Positions 23,139-32,373 of a DNA stretch of 64,000 nt are shown piece after piece. The stretch covers positions 372,001-436,000 of the forward strand of contig NZ_JAJNCY010000001.1 of NCBI RefSeq assembly GCF_021026335.1, in the 5' to 3' direction. The stretch's first letter is position 1. Each line of letters starts with the position of its first letter. The position numbers were made by a program, and so were the translations under genes. The notes under the pieces are model-generated. The model did no database searches. It saw nothing but the letters and a program-made list of their open reading frames with translations, and was not told the origin of the DNA. This DNA comes from Rhizobium sp. C1 (GTDB taxonomy: Bacteria > Pseudomonadota > Alphaproteobacteria > Rhizobiales > Rhizobiaceae).

Positions 23139-25709
23139 TTACGCCCGCTCCACAAACCCGTCCAGCACGCGCTTCTGTCCGGCGCGATCAAAATCCACCG
23201 TCAGCTTGTTGCCCTCGACTGCCGATACATTGCCGTTGCCGAACTTGAGGTGGAACACGCGGTCGCCGACCGAGAATTGCGAGGGCACGTCGACCGTGGA
23301 TTTGGCGACGAGTTCGCCCTGTATGGTCTTGCCGCGCGGGCCGCTTTCGCCATAGCCGATCCGCTCTACCTGATGGCCGGAGCGTGAGCCCCAGTTGTCA
23401 CGGGTGGCGTCGGTGCGGTTGGCTTGCGCGCGTTTCCAGCCCGGTGTCGAATAGGTGTTCTGGAAGGGCTCCTGCTTGTCGAAGCGGGACTGGCCGTAGG
23501 GGTTGCGGCCATAGCCGCCATAGTTCGAGCTCTGGCTTTCCGAGACTTCGACATGGTCAAGCGGAAGCTCTTCCAAGAAGCGCGAGGGGATGGTGGATTG
23601 CCACAGGCCGTGAATGCGGCGGTTGGACACGAACCAGATATGGGCGCGGCGCTTGGCGCGGGTGAGGCCGACATAGGCGAGGCGGCGTTCTTCCTCCAGG
23701 CCTGAGCGGCCGCCCTCATCGAGTGCGCGCTGATGCGGAAACAGGCCTTCCTCCCAGCCGGGCAGGAAGACGGTCTCGAACTCCAGACCCTTGGCCGAAT
23801 GCAGCGTCATGATGTTGACGGCATCCAGATCCTCGTTCTTCTCGGCATCCATGACAAGCGCAACATGTTCGAGGAAGCCGCGCAGGCTCTCGAACTGCTC
23901 CATGGAGCGCACCAGTTCCTTGAGGTTTTCCAGACGGCCCGGCGCTTCCGCTGACTTGTCGTTCTGCCACATGGCCGTATAGCCGCTCTCGTCGAGGATC
24001 TGCTCGGCAAGCTCGGTATGCGGTGTGTTTTCAAGCAGTGACTGCCAACGGCGGAAGTCGGTGACGACGTTGAAGAGGGACTTGCGGGCGGCTGCCTTCA
24101 GTTCCTCCGTCTCGATCATGTCTGAGGCGGCGGCCAGCATCGGGATATTGCGGGCGCGGGCATAGTCGTGCAGCGCGCGAACCGACGTATCGCCGAGACC
24201 GCGCTTCGGCGTGTTGATGATGCGTTCGAAGGCGAGGTCGTCGGCCGGCTGGCAGACGAGGCGGAAATAGGCCATCGCATCGCGGATTTCGAGGCGCTCA
24301 TAGAAGCGCGGGCCGCCGACGACACGGTAGTTGAGCCCGAGGGTCACGAAGCGGTCTTCGAACTCGCGCATCTGGAAGGAGGCGCGCACCAGGATCGCCA
24401 TATCGTTCAGCTTGTGTTGCTGGCGCTGGAGCTGCTCGATCTCCTCGCCGACGGCGCGAGCTTCTTCTTCCGAGTCCCAAGCCGCGTGAACCTGCACCTT
24501 GTCATGGTCGGGATCGAAGCGCTCGGTGAAAAGCGTCTTGCCGAGGCGGCCTTCGTTATGGGCGATCAGGTGGCCGGCGGCGCCGAGGATGTGGCCGGTG
24601 GAGCGATAATTGCGTTCCAGCTTGATGACCTTGGCACCGGGGAAGTCCTTCTCGAAGCGCAGGATGTTATCGACTTCCGCGCCGCGCCAACCGTAGATCG
24701 ACTGATCGTCGTCGCCGACGCAGCAGATGTTGACCTTGTTTGCGCTCACGCTGTCGGCGCCTTGCGCCTGCGCTCCGCGGGGGCCTCGCAACGGCTCGGA
24801 CGCCCCTTCGGGCTTGCGGCCTTCAGCCGGGGAGGTCCCTCGAGACGGTGCGGAGCGCTGCGCCAGAAGCCGCAGCCACATATATTGCGCCGTATTCGTG
24901 TCCTGATACTCGTCCACCAGAATGTAGCGGAAGCGCTCGTGATATTCCTTCAGCACGTCCGGGTTCTTCCTGAACATGCGGATGGGGTGGAGGAGAAGAT
25001 CGCCGAAGTCGCAGGCATTCAGCGTCAGGAGCCGGTTCTGATAGGCGATGTACAGCTCGCGGCCCTTGCCATTGGCAAAGGCGCGGGCGTCCCCCTCCGG
25101 GATATGGGCGGGGTCCAGCCCCTTGTTCTTCCAGCCGTCGATCATGGCGGCGAATTGCTTGGCCGGCCAGCGCTTGTCGTCCACGCTTTCGGCCTGCAGG
25201 ATCTGCTTGATCAGGCGCACGACATCGTCGGTGTCGAGGATGGTGAAGTCCGATTTGAGCCCCACGAGTTCGGCATGGCGGCGCAGCATCTTGACGCCGA
25301 TCGAGTGGAACGTGCCGAGCCACGGCATGCCCTCGACCGCGCCGCCGACCAGCATGCCGATGCGCTCCTTCATCTCGCGCGCGGCCTTGTTGGTGAAGGT
25401 CACGGCAAGGATCTGGCTCGGATAGGCGCGGCCCGTTGCGAGGATATGGGCGATGCGGGTGGTCAGTACCCGCGTCTTGCCGGTGCCAGCGCCGGCGAGA
25501 ACCAGAACAGGGCCTTCGGTCGTTTCCACGGCCTCGCGTTGTTCGGGGTTGAGCCCCGACAGATAATCCGGTGCTGCGCGCGCGGCATCACGCTGCGCCA
25601 TGGCGCGGGCGGCAATTCCGCCGCCACTGTTGTTGCCACTCACGGGACGCTGCGGGGCGGGCTCCGGCTCGTCGCCGAAGAAGGGCATGTCATCGAAACG
25701 ATTCATCAT
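23139..25709 (-). CDS. uvrD: DNA helicase UvrD/PcrA
   Basis: Superfamily 1 3'-5' DNA helicase of 856 residues for excision and mismatch repair. Motif I is LAGAGTGKTRVLTTRIA; Ia is TFTNKAAREMKERI; II is RYILVDEYQDTN; III is VGDDDQSIYGWRGA; IV is LERNYRST; V and VI are LHSAKGLEFETVFLPG and LAYVGLTRAKRR. Between motif II and motif III there is an unusual Pro/Gly/Arg-rich stretch of about 36 residues (starting APSRGTSPAEGRKPEG), encoded by a palindromic insert at 24760-24865. The C-terminal 150 residues are a poorly conserved linker and Tudor-like end. Confidence 0.93.
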   Translation of the reverse strand: MMNRFDDMPFFGDEPEPAPQRPVSGNNSGGGIAARAMAQRDAARAAPDYLSGLNPEQREAVETTEGPVLVLAGAGTGKTRVLTTRIAHILATGRAYPSQILAVTFTNKAAREMKERIGMLVGGAVEGMPWLGTFHSIGVKMLRRHAELVGLKSDFTILDTDDVVRLIKQILQAESVDDKRWPAKQFAAMIDGWKNKGLDPAHIPEGDARAFANGKGRELYIAYQNRLLTLNACDFGDLLLHPIRMFRKNPDVLKEYHERFRYILVDEYQDTNTAQYMWLRLLAQRSAPSRGTSPAEGRKPEGASEPLRGPRGAQAQGADSVSANKVNICCVGDDDQSIYGWRGAEVDNILRFEKDFPGAKVIKLERNYRSTGHILGAAGHLIAHNEGRLGKTLFTERFDPDHDKVQVHAAWDSEEEARAVGEEIEQLQRQQHKLNDMAILVRASFQMREFEDRFVTLGLNYRVVGGPRFYERLEIRDAMAYFRLVCQPADDLAFERIINTPKRGLGDTSVRALHDYARARNIPMLAAASDMIETEELKAAARKSLFNVVTDFRRWQSLLENTPHTELAEQILDESGYTAMWQNDKSAEAPGRLENLKELVRSMEQFESLRGFLEHVALVMDAEKNEDLDAVNIMTLHSAKGLEFETVFLPGWEEGLFPHQRALDEGGRSGLEEERRLAYVGLTRAKRRAHIWFVSNRRIHGLWQSTIPSRFLEELPLDHVEVSESQSSNYGGYGRNPYGQSRFDKQEPFQNTYSTPGWKRAQANRTDATRDNWGSRSGHQVERIGYGESGPRGKTIQGELVAKSTVDVPSQFSVGDRVFHLKFGNGNVSAVEGNKLTVDFDRAGQKRVLDGFVERA
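24760..24865. repeat. Palindromic insert within uvrD
   Basis: GC-rich stretch bounded by inverted arms GCGCTCCGC (24770-24778) and GCGGAGCGC (24850-24858). Flanking TTGCGCC/TGCGCC sequences partly extend the symmetry. It encodes the extra Pro/Gly/Arg-rich segment of the helicase and keeps the reading frame. It looks like a mobile palindromic repeat tolerated inside a gene. Confidence 0.6.
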
Positions 25710-25825
25710 GCCGGCAATCTAGTGATTTTGAGGGGGATAAGCAAAGAGAAGAGAACAAAACGTGGATGAAGGTGGGGATATTTTCCGCGCTCGGCTGATT
25801 GATTTCAATGAAGGCCTATCGCATA

Positions 25826-25843
25826 TTGACCATATATGGTCAA
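25826..25843. promoter_or_regulatory. Operator of the VapBC-type module
   Basis: TTGACCATATATGGTCAA, a perfect 18-bp palindrome ending 16 bp before the antitoxin start. It contains an apparent ATG (25836), which is therefore unlikely to be the start codon. It is the expected autoregulatory site. Confidence 0.7.
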
Positions 25844-25859
25844 ATTCGGAGGCGGTGTT

Positions 25860-26114
25860 GTGTCAACGGTCAGCGTTGCGGATGCAAAAGCGGGGTTTGC
25901 CGGTCTCGTCGATGAGGCCGCTGCTGGTGAGTTCGTGACAATCACGAGGCATGGCAAGCCGGCTGCAGTTCTTGTGAGCGTCGAGGCGGCGGAGGCGGCA
26001 AAACGCGCCATACTGCGGCCAAGGCCGAATTTCGGCGATGTGCTGGCGGATTATCCCGGGCCTGCCGATCTGGATCGGAATACCGCGCCGATGCGGGACG
26101 TCGATTTTGACTGA
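25860..26114 (+). CDS. Antitoxin, Phd/YefM type
   Basis: Antitoxin of 84 residues. The Phd/YefM core is STVSVADAKAGFAGLVDEAA, then EFVTITRHGKPAAVLVSVE. The tail (RPNFGDVLADYPGPAD) is the toxin-binding part. The start is the GTG at 25860 with GGAGG at 25848-25852; the ATG at 25836 lies inside the operator. It overlaps the toxin start by 8 bp. Confidence 0.85.
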   Translation: MSTVSVADAKAGFAGLVDEAAAGEFVTITRHGKPAAVLVSVEAAEAAKRAILRPRPNFGDVLADYPGPADLDRNTAPMRDVDFD

Positions 26115-26577
26115 CGGCTTCCTGCTCGATACGAACATCATTTCGATCTTCTCGCCGGATCGCAAGGTGCCCGTTCCGCAGCGCGCACGTCAATGGATGC
26201 ATGCGCAGGGCGAGGCGGGAACGCTCTATCTCTCGGCGATCACGATTGCTGAAATCGAGAAAGGTTTGCGTGGCCTTCATCGCCGGGGCGGGGTCGAAAG
26301 GGCGCGGCGGCTGAACGGCTGGCTGGACATGGTGATTGATACGTTTGCCGACCGTATTTTGCCGCTTGACGGAACTGTCGCGCGCCACCTCGGCAAGCTG
26401 GAGGATGCGGCGCTTGCAAAAGGCCATCATCCCGGTCTGGGCGATCTCATCATTGCGGCAACGGCGAAGGCGTATGGCCTGACTGTCGTCACGCAAAACC
26501 TGAAGCACTTTGCGCCGCTCGGGATGGATTGCACGTTGCCGGAAGCCTTGCAGATCACTCCATCATCGCAGCTTTAA
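26107..26577 (+). CDS. PIN-domain toxin, FitB/VapC type
   Basis: PIN ribonuclease of about 156 residues starting at TTG (26107), overlapping the antitoxin. Active-site acids are in FLLDTNIIS, TIAEIEKG and GLGDLIIAATA. The ending VVTQNLKHF matches the FitB subgroup, where the last acidic position is often replaced. Unlike the PIN toxin at 10164, the first three acids are intact, so it should be active as an RNase when free of antitoxin. Confidence 0.88.
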   Translation: MTDGFLLDTNIISIFSPDRKVPVPQRARQWMHAQGEAGTLYLSAITIAEIEKGLRGLHRRGGVERARRLNGWLDMVIDTFADRILPLDGTVARHLGKLEDAALAKGHHPGLGDLIIAATAKAYGLTVVTQNLKHFAPLGMDCTLPEALQITPSSQL

Positions 26578-26635
26578 CCCCTCGACAGCGCCATCATCCT
26601 CCGTCATGAAGTCCTTCAAAAATCAGGAGGACATC

Positions 26636-28048
26636 ATGGCTCTGGAAGGCGTGCGTGCTGGCATTCGCAACGAAGCGGGGATTGCCGCGGTTCTCGGCAT
26701 TCTCAAGCAGTCCTTCGGCGAGCGGTTCCAGACGGGCCAGGCGATCCGCGAGCAGCATGCGCATACCACGACCTATCTGCCGGCGCAGCTGCCCGATGGT
26801 GTTGTGTTTGTCGAAAATGCCGAGGATGTCCGGGCCGTTGTGCAGGTTTGCGCGGAGCACAAGGTGCCGCTTGTTCCCTTCGGCACGGGATCTTCGCTGG
26901 AGGGGCAGGTGAATGCGGCGGCGGGCGGTATTTCCATCGATTTCAGCCGCATGAATCGCGTTCTTGAAGTGAATGCCGAAGATCTCGACTGCACGGTGGA
27001 GCCGGGCGTGACGCGGGAGCAGCTGAACGAATACCTGCGCGATACCGGTCTGTTCTTCCCGATCGATCCAGGCGCCAATGCCTCCATCGGCGGGATGACG
27101 GCGACGCGGGCTTCGGGCACCAATGCGGTTCGCTACGGGACGATGAAGGACAATGTACTGGCCGTGACTGCCGTGATGGCAGATGGCGAAGAGATCCGCA
27201 CGGCGCGGCGGGCGCGCAAGTCTTCCGCCGGCTACGACCTCACGCGGCTGATGGTGGGTTCGGAGGGGACGCTCGGGGTTCTCACCTCGATCACGCTCAG
27301 GCTTCAGGGCATTCCAGAGGTGATTGCGGGCGGCGTTTGCGGCTTTGCGACGCTGAAGGATGCGGCCAGCGCGGTGAGCCTGACGATCCAGATGGGCATC
27401 CCGGTCGCCCGCATCGAGCTGCTGAATGCGGCGCAAGTGGCGGCCTGCAATGCCTATTCCGGACTTTCGCTGGCCGTCCAGCCGACGCTGTTCGTCGAGT
27501 TTCACGGCAATGCCGAGACGGTGCGGCTGCAATCGGAGCAGTTTGCCGAGATCGTCGCGGAGAATGGCGGCGGGGCCTTCGAGTGGTCCACCGACGCAGC
27601 CGCGCGGGCGAAGCTCTGGAAGGCGCGGCATGATGCCTATTGGTCGGCCAAGGCGCTGATCCCGGGCATGGCGGCGCTGTCGACGGATGTCTGCGTGCCG
27701 ATCTCGCGCCTTGCCGATTGCGTGGCCGAGACGGAGGCGGACATCGTGGAAAACGGCTTCACGGCGCCCATTGTCGGCCATGCGGGCGACGGCAATTTCC
27801 ATGTTCTCGTGCTTTTCGATGACAGGGACCCGGCCGAGATCGCCCGTGTGGAGGCGTTCTGCGCAAGGCTCAATGCCCGCGCGCTCGCCATGGACGGGAC
27901 CTGCACGGGCGAGCATGGGATCGGGCAGGGCAAGCAACCGTTCCTGATCGAGGAACTTGGCTCCGCGGTGCCCGTTATGCGTCATATCAAGCGGGCGCTC
28001 GACCCCGACAACATCATGAACCCCGGCAAGATTTTTGCGCTGGATTAA
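26636..28048 (+). CDS. FAD-binding oxidase, D-lactate dehydrogenase/GlcD type
   Basis: FAD-linked 2-hydroxyacid oxidoreductase of 470 residues. The FAD_binding_4 (PP-loop) domain includes VPLVPFGTGSSLEGQ, then GANASIGGMTATRASGTNAVRYG and LMVGSEGTLGVLT. The C-terminal FAD-oxidase domain includes PIVGHAGDGNFH and DGTCTGEHGIGQGK, the conserved catalytic His/Glu region. It most resembles D-lactate dehydrogenase (cytochrome) or a glycolate oxidase GlcD-like subunit. No glcE/F partners are adjacent, so a single-subunit D-lactate enzyme is more likely. AGGAGG at 26625-26630 fixes the start. Confidence 0.85.
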   Translation: MALEGVRAGIRNEAGIAAVLGILKQSFGERFQTGQAIREQHAHTTTYLPAQLPDGVVFVENAEDVRAVVQVCAEHKVPLVPFGTGSSLEGQVNAAAGGISIDFSRMNRVLEVNAEDLDCTVEPGVTREQLNEYLRDTGLFFPIDPGANASIGGMTATRASGTNAVRYGTMKDNVLAVTAVMADGEEIRTARRARKSSAGYDLTRLMVGSEGTLGVLTSITLRLQGIPEVIAGGVCGFATLKDAASAVSLTIQMGIPVARIELLNAAQVAACNAYSGLSLAVQPTLFVEFHGNAETVRLQSEQFAEIVAENGGGAFEWSTDAAARAKLWKARHDAYWSAKALIPGMAALSTDVCVPISRLADCVAETEADIVENGFTAPIVGHAGDGNFHVLVLFDDRDPAEIARVEAFCARLNARALAMDGTCTGEHGIGQGKQPFLIEELGSAVPVMRHIKRALDPDNIMNPGKIFALD

Positions 28049-28168
28049 CCCGCTAAATCTGCCCTTGGTCATGCATTTGTCTTGTTCGCGCGCCATGTGG
28101 CGGGGTAGTCTGTCACACACTATGTCAAGCGGCGGTTGGGTGCCGGTTTAACACGGGGAATTGAGCGA

Positions 28169-31100
28169 TTGTCGGTGTTCGGCCGGATCATGGTGGGCAT
28201 TGCCGGTTTGGTGGTGGTGGCGCTTTTCATTGCGCTGGTGGCGCCGTATTTTATCGACTGGACCGGTTTTCGGCGGGATTTCGAGCGCCGCGCGTCGCTG
28301 ATCCTCGGCAAGCAGGTTGAGGTCCATGGCGCCGTCAGTGTGCGGCTGATCCCGTTTCCCTCCGTCACCATGGACGATGTCACGATCGGTCGCGACGACG
28401 ACGGCAAGCCGCTGGTCACCGCCGCCCGCTTCGCCATGGATATGGAAATTGCGCCCTTCATGTCCGGTGAGGCGCGCATTTTCGAAATGCGCATCATTCG
28501 GCCGAAGGTCCATATCGCGCTTCAGAAGGACGGAACGCTGGATTGGGCGAAGACCGGCAACCCGTCCATCCCCGCCAAGATCGTGGTGCTGGAAAACGTC
28601 CGCGTCAGCGATGGCGAGGTGACGTTCGAAGATCATCAAACAGGGCGGACGCGCAAGCTGACGGGGCTGGATTTCACCGCTTCGGCCAAGTCGCTCATCG
28701 GTCCCTGGCATTTCGACGGCAAGGGGCTGGTCGATGGCGTGGCCGGCAAGTTCACGATCAATACGGGTGTGCGCGATAGCAAGGGCGAGGTTCGCGTGGC
28801 CTCGCATATCACTCCCGATGCGCTGCCGGTGACGGCGGATCTGGAGGGTACCCTCAGGCTCGTCGATCTGAAGCTGCGCTACGACGGGACGTTCAATGCT
28901 GGCTATGGCGCCAAGAAGCAGGGCGAGGCGGCACCCGTGCGCATCAAGGGCGCGTTCGAGCTTGCCAGCGACCGCATTCGCCTGCCGCAATATCAGCTCG
29001 ACATGGGGCCGCTGAGCGATCCCTATTCGATCACGGGTCAGGCGACGCTCGATACCGGGCTCAATCCTCAATTCCTGCTGACGGCGGATGGCCAGCAGGT
29101 GGACATGAACGCGATTGGCGCCAGCGGCGAGGGGGCGAAACGTTCGCGCAGCGAGCAGGTCGCGACGGCGGAGCAGCGGCTGGAAACATTCCTGTCGCTT
29201 CTGGCTGACATTCCTGTGCCGCCAGTGCCGGGCAAGGCGACGCTGAAGCTGCCGGCCATCGTGTCGGCCGACACGTCCTTCCGCGATGTCAACGTGGTCG
29301 CCGAGCCGCATGGCACGGGATGGAAGCTCGATCAGGTTTCGGTGGAACTGCCGGGACGGACGAAGGTCGAGGCGAGCGGTCTTCTCGATCTGTCAGACAG
29401 GCGCTCCTTCAAGGGTACGCTGACGGCGGCATCCAGCCAGCCCTCCGGCCTTGCAGCATGGCTCGCCGGTGACGTGTCGCCGCAGATCCGCAGCCTGAAT
29501 GCGCTCGGCTTTTCCGCCGATGTGACGATCGACGACGAGATCCAGTCCTTCGACAATCTGGAGCTTGCTGCCGGCGGGGCGATCCTGAAGGGTCGCATCG
29601 AACGGCAGGTGCCGGATAGCGGCGATGCGGCGTCTCTGGCAATCCAGCTTTCGGGCGGCGATCTGGATTTCGACGCCATGCGGGCCGTCGCCAGCCTCGC
29701 CACCGGCAAGGATACGAGCGCAGCCTTTCTGGCCCAGACGATTTCAGCCGATCTTCAGTTCCGCAATCTGGCCTCGCAGGGCGTTGTCGCGAGTGATGTG
29801 GCGACCGTCTTCACTCTCAAGGGCGGCAAGCTCAGCCTCGACAAGCTGACGGTTGGCGATCTCTCCGGAGCTGCGCTTGATGTGACCGGCACCGCGTCTG
29901 GCAGCGTCACTGCGCCCGTGCTCGACCTGAAGGGCCGGATCAGGGCGGCCGATCCGCGCGCTGTTCTGCTGCTGGCCGAGCGAAACCTGCCGCGCCATCC
30001 CGTCATTTCGGCGCTGGCCAGCAATGCGCATTATTTCGCCGACGCCAATCTCGGTTTCGAGCTTGCGTCCGGGCGGTCGGGCAACTTTCCCATGACCGCG
30101 ACCGTGCAGGGAACGGCGAATGGAACCAAGCTCGCCGTCAAGCTACAGGGGCAGGATCTCGGGCTTTCGGCCGGGACCAACCTCGATGTTCAGCTGAATG
30201 CCGAGAACGACAATTATGCCACGCTTCTGGGGCAGGCAGGCTTCAGGCTCCTGCCGATGCTGGACGGAAACCACGGCGCAGTCTCCCTGAAAATGACGCG
30301 GACAGGGTCTGCGCCGGCGCAGATCGTTCTCAACGCCCAGACGGCGACGACCGGCTTCAACGCCAAGGGGGCCGGCGATCTTTCGGCGGCGCATTTTCTC
30401 GAGGGGCAATACAAGGTTCTGCTCGACAGCGAGGATGTCGAGCCGTTCCTGATGGTGACGGGCTACAGCCTGCCCAATATGGGCAGCGGTCTGCCGCTTT
30501 CTGTGACGGCAACGCTGGACATCAAGCCTGACGCCTATTTGGTGTCTTCGCTCGCCGGAAAGGCGCTGGAGGAAAATGTTGCCGGCAACCTGACGATGAG
30601 CCGCGATGCTGCGCGCGTCCTGACGGGCGACCTCTCGGTCAAATCGCTGGATGCCGGATGGCTGGCTGAACTCGTGTCGGGGCCGCTGAAGGACGCCAAC
30701 GGCGCATTTTCGTCGCAGCCGTTCCCGATGCCGAGCGCGGGGCCGTTCACGGCAGACCTGCGGCTATCGGCGGCGAATTTCTGGGTTGGCTCTTCGACGC
30801 CGGTCAGCAATTTCTCCGGGCGGCTGCGCTATGGAGCAGGCGTGGTTTCCATCGAGGATGGGACGGGGCAGTTCGCCGGCGGCGCTGCCAGCGGCGGGCT
30901 GTCGCTGACGATCGGCCAGGGGCAGGGCTTTCTGCGCGGCAACCTCAAGGTCAAGGAGGCCGATCTGGAGACGCTGTCCTGGCGCACCGGCGACGACAAG
31001 CCGATTCTGGCCGGCAAGGCCGATCTGGCTGTGGGGATCGAAAGCTCGGGCGCCAATCTCGGGCAGATTGCGGGCCAGCTCAGCGGGTCGGGCAATCTGA

Positions 31101-31885
31101 CGGTTCCGGCGCTTACGATCAGCGGTTTCAATGGCGGGGCACTCCCGGCGATTTTGACCGCAGCCGACAAGATGGACGGCGAGATCAACGCAGTGAAGGT
31201 CGCCGGTCTGGTTGGGCCGATCATTGTCAAGGGACAGACGCGCATCTATCGGGTGGCGGTGCCCTTTTCCATCTCCAGCGGACGGCTGATGGTGCAGAAC
31301 GTGCGCGCCGAAACGCCGGAGGTGCGCCTTGGCCTCGATGCCTCCGTCGGGCTTGTGGAGGGCATACTGCGCGCCGATCTGCGCGCGGCCTTCAAACCGG
31401 GCGATGACGACGTCGCGGGCGCGACGCCGGCCGTCACCCTGCGCTTCGGCGGGACGCTGGCAGGCCCGACCTCGTCGGTCGATGCGACGGAGCTTGCCAA
31501 TTTCCTGTCACTCAGGGCCTTCGAGCGCGAACGCCGGAAGGCCGATCTGCTGCAGGCGCGCCTTGCCGAGCGCCAGCGGCTGCGCCGGGAAGCGCTTTAT
31601 TATCGGGCACTCGACGATGCGCGCGAGAAGGCTCGGATCGAGGCGGAGAAAAAGGCAGAGGCCGAAAGGCTGGCGCAGGAGGCCGCCAAAGCTGCGGCTG
31701 AGAAGGCTGCTGCCGACAAGGCTGCGGCGGAGAAGGCGGCCGGCGATAAGGCATCAGGCGATAAGGCGGGCCAGAAAACCAATTCGATCCCGCAACTGAA
31801 AGCCCCGCGCTCGAGTTTTGATCAGCCGGGTTTTGAGCCGGACGTCATTCGCGGCGAGAAGCTTGCGCCGCCCGGCGGGAATTGA
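28169..31885 (+). CDS. AsmA family envelope protein
   Basis: Large protein of about 1238 residues with an N-terminal membrane anchor (MVGIAGLVVVALFIALVAP). It is followed by the AsmA signature YFIDWTGFRRDFERRASLILG and repetitive beta-rich segments that extend through the periplasm. AsmA-like and TamB-like proteins move or organise lipids between membranes. The AsmA C-terminal domain occurs near residues 930-1130. The last 120 residues form a charged Ala/Lys/Glu helix (likely coiled coil), an unusual tail. The start is uncertain: TTG at 28169 is chosen for position before the anchor; TTG at 28136 is possible. Confidence 0.85.
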   Translation: MSVFGRIMVGIAGLVVVALFIALVAPYFIDWTGFRRDFERRASLILGKQVEVHGAVSVRLIPFPSVTMDDVTIGRDDDGKPLVTAARFAMDMEIAPFMSGEARIFEMRIIRPKVHIALQKDGTLDWAKTGNPSIPAKIVVLENVRVSDGEVTFEDHQTGRTRKLTGLDFTASAKSLIGPWHFDGKGLVDGVAGKFTINTGVRDSKGEVRVASHITPDALPVTADLEGTLRLVDLKLRYDGTFNAGYGAKKQGEAAPVRIKGAFELASDRIRLPQYQLDMGPLSDPYSITGQATLDTGLNPQFLLTADGQQVDMNAIGASGEGAKRSRSEQVATAEQRLETFLSLLADIPVPPVPGKATLKLPAIVSADTSFRDVNVVAEPHGTGWKLDQVSVELPGRTKVEASGLLDLSDRRSFKGTLTAASSQPSGLAAWLAGDVSPQIRSLNALGFSADVTIDDEIQSFDNLELAAGGAILKGRIERQVPDSGDAASLAIQLSGGDLDFDAMRAVASLATGKDTSAAFLAQTISADLQFRNLASQGVVASDVATVFTLKGGKLSLDKLTVGDLSGAALDVTGTASGSVTAPVLDLKGRIRAADPRAVLLLAERNLPRHPVISALASNAHYFADANLGFELASGRSGNFPMTATVQGTANGTKLAVKLQGQDLGLSAGTNLDVQLNAENDNYATLLGQAGFRLLPMLDGNHGAVSLKMTRTGSAPAQIVLNAQTATTGFNAKGAGDLSAAHFLEGQYKVLLDSEDVEPFLMVTGYSLPNMGSGLPLSVTATLDIKPDAYLVSSLAGKALEENVAGNLTMSRDAARVLTGDLSVKSLDAGWLAELVSGPLKDANGAFSSQPFPMPSAGPFTADLRLSAANFWVGSSTPVSNFSGRLRYGAGVVSIEDGTGQFAGGAASGGLSLTIGQGQGFLRGNLKVKEADLETLSWRTGDDKPILAGKADLAVGIESSGANLGQIAGQLSGSGNLTVPALTISGFNGGALPAILTAADKMDGEINAVKVAGLVGPIIVKGQTRIYRVAVPFSISSGRLMVQNVRAETPEVRLGLDASVGLVEGILRADLRAAFKPGDDDVAGATPAVTLRFGGTLAGPTSSVDATELANFLSLRAFERERRKADLLQARLAERQRLRREALYYRALDDAREKARIEAEKKAEAERLAQEAAKAAAEKAAADKAAAEKAAGDKASGDKAGQKTNSIPQLKAPRSSFDQPGFEPDVIRGEKLAPPGGN

Positions 31886-31891
31886 GTCGTT

Positions 31892-32146
31892 TCAGGCGCT
31901 TGCGCGGCCCGGTTCACGTGCGTCGGAAGCGGCTTCAGATGCGTGCTTGAAATGTCTCAAAACATGAAGGCGGATGGCGGAGGAGAGATTGCTGGCGGCG
32001 TCGCGGCTCTCGTCAATTTCCGTCAGAAGCGCCGCGATGGACAGGTTGCGGCGGCGCGCGATGGCCTGCGCGTCTTCCCAGAATTCATCTTCGAGTGAAA
32101 AGGATGTGCGGTGTCCGCGCAGCGTGACCGAATGTTTGCGGATCAC
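31892..32146 (-). CDS. Ribbon-helix-helix domain protein
   Basis: Protein of 84 residues. HSVTLRGHRTSFSLEDEFWE followed by IARRRNLSIAALLTEIDE is the alphaproteobacterial ribbon-helix-helix family found beside sspB. It is likely DNA-binding, target unknown. The start overlaps the DUF4169 stop by 4 bp, and the operon order is sspB-DUF4169-RHH. Confidence 0.82.
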   Translation of the reverse strand: MIRKHSVTLRGHRTSFSLEDEFWEDAQAIARRRNLSIAALLTEIDESRDAASNLSSAIRLHVLRHFKHASEAASDAREPGRASA

Positions 32147-32361
32147 GCGTCGCGCTTCCCGTCGTCGTGACCTTCGGCCCCGGCGGGCTTGTCCAGCTTG
32201 CCCTGATCGAGTGTTCTGGCCGCCTTTTCGTTGAGCGCCCTGGTCAGCGATTTCTCGGCCTTGGTGCGGCCATGGGCAAGGCGGTTCTGCTCGGCCGTCT
32301 TTTCCTTTTCCGCGCGGTCGGCGCGTTTGCGGAACTGGCGGAGATTGACGACGTCGCCCAA
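32143..32361 (-). CDS. DUF4169 family protein
   Basis: Highly charged protein of 72 residues beginning MGDVVNLRQFRKRADRAEKE, the signature of DUF4169. It is strongly predicted to be helical. Function is unknown. The steady linkage with sspB and the ribbon-helix-helix gene, with 4-bp overlap, suggests a shared role, which is inference. Confidence 0.8.
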   Translation of the reverse strand: MGDVVNLRQFRKRADRAEKEKTAEQNRLAHGRTKAEKSLTRALNEKAARTLDQGKLDKPAGAEGHDDGKRDA

Positions 32362-32373
32362 GGTTCTTGCCCG

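Noticed and set aside
25836-25859. Antitoxin start at the ATG at 25836
   Set aside because: It lies inside the perfect operator palindrome and has no ribosome site; the GTG at 25860 has GGAGG.
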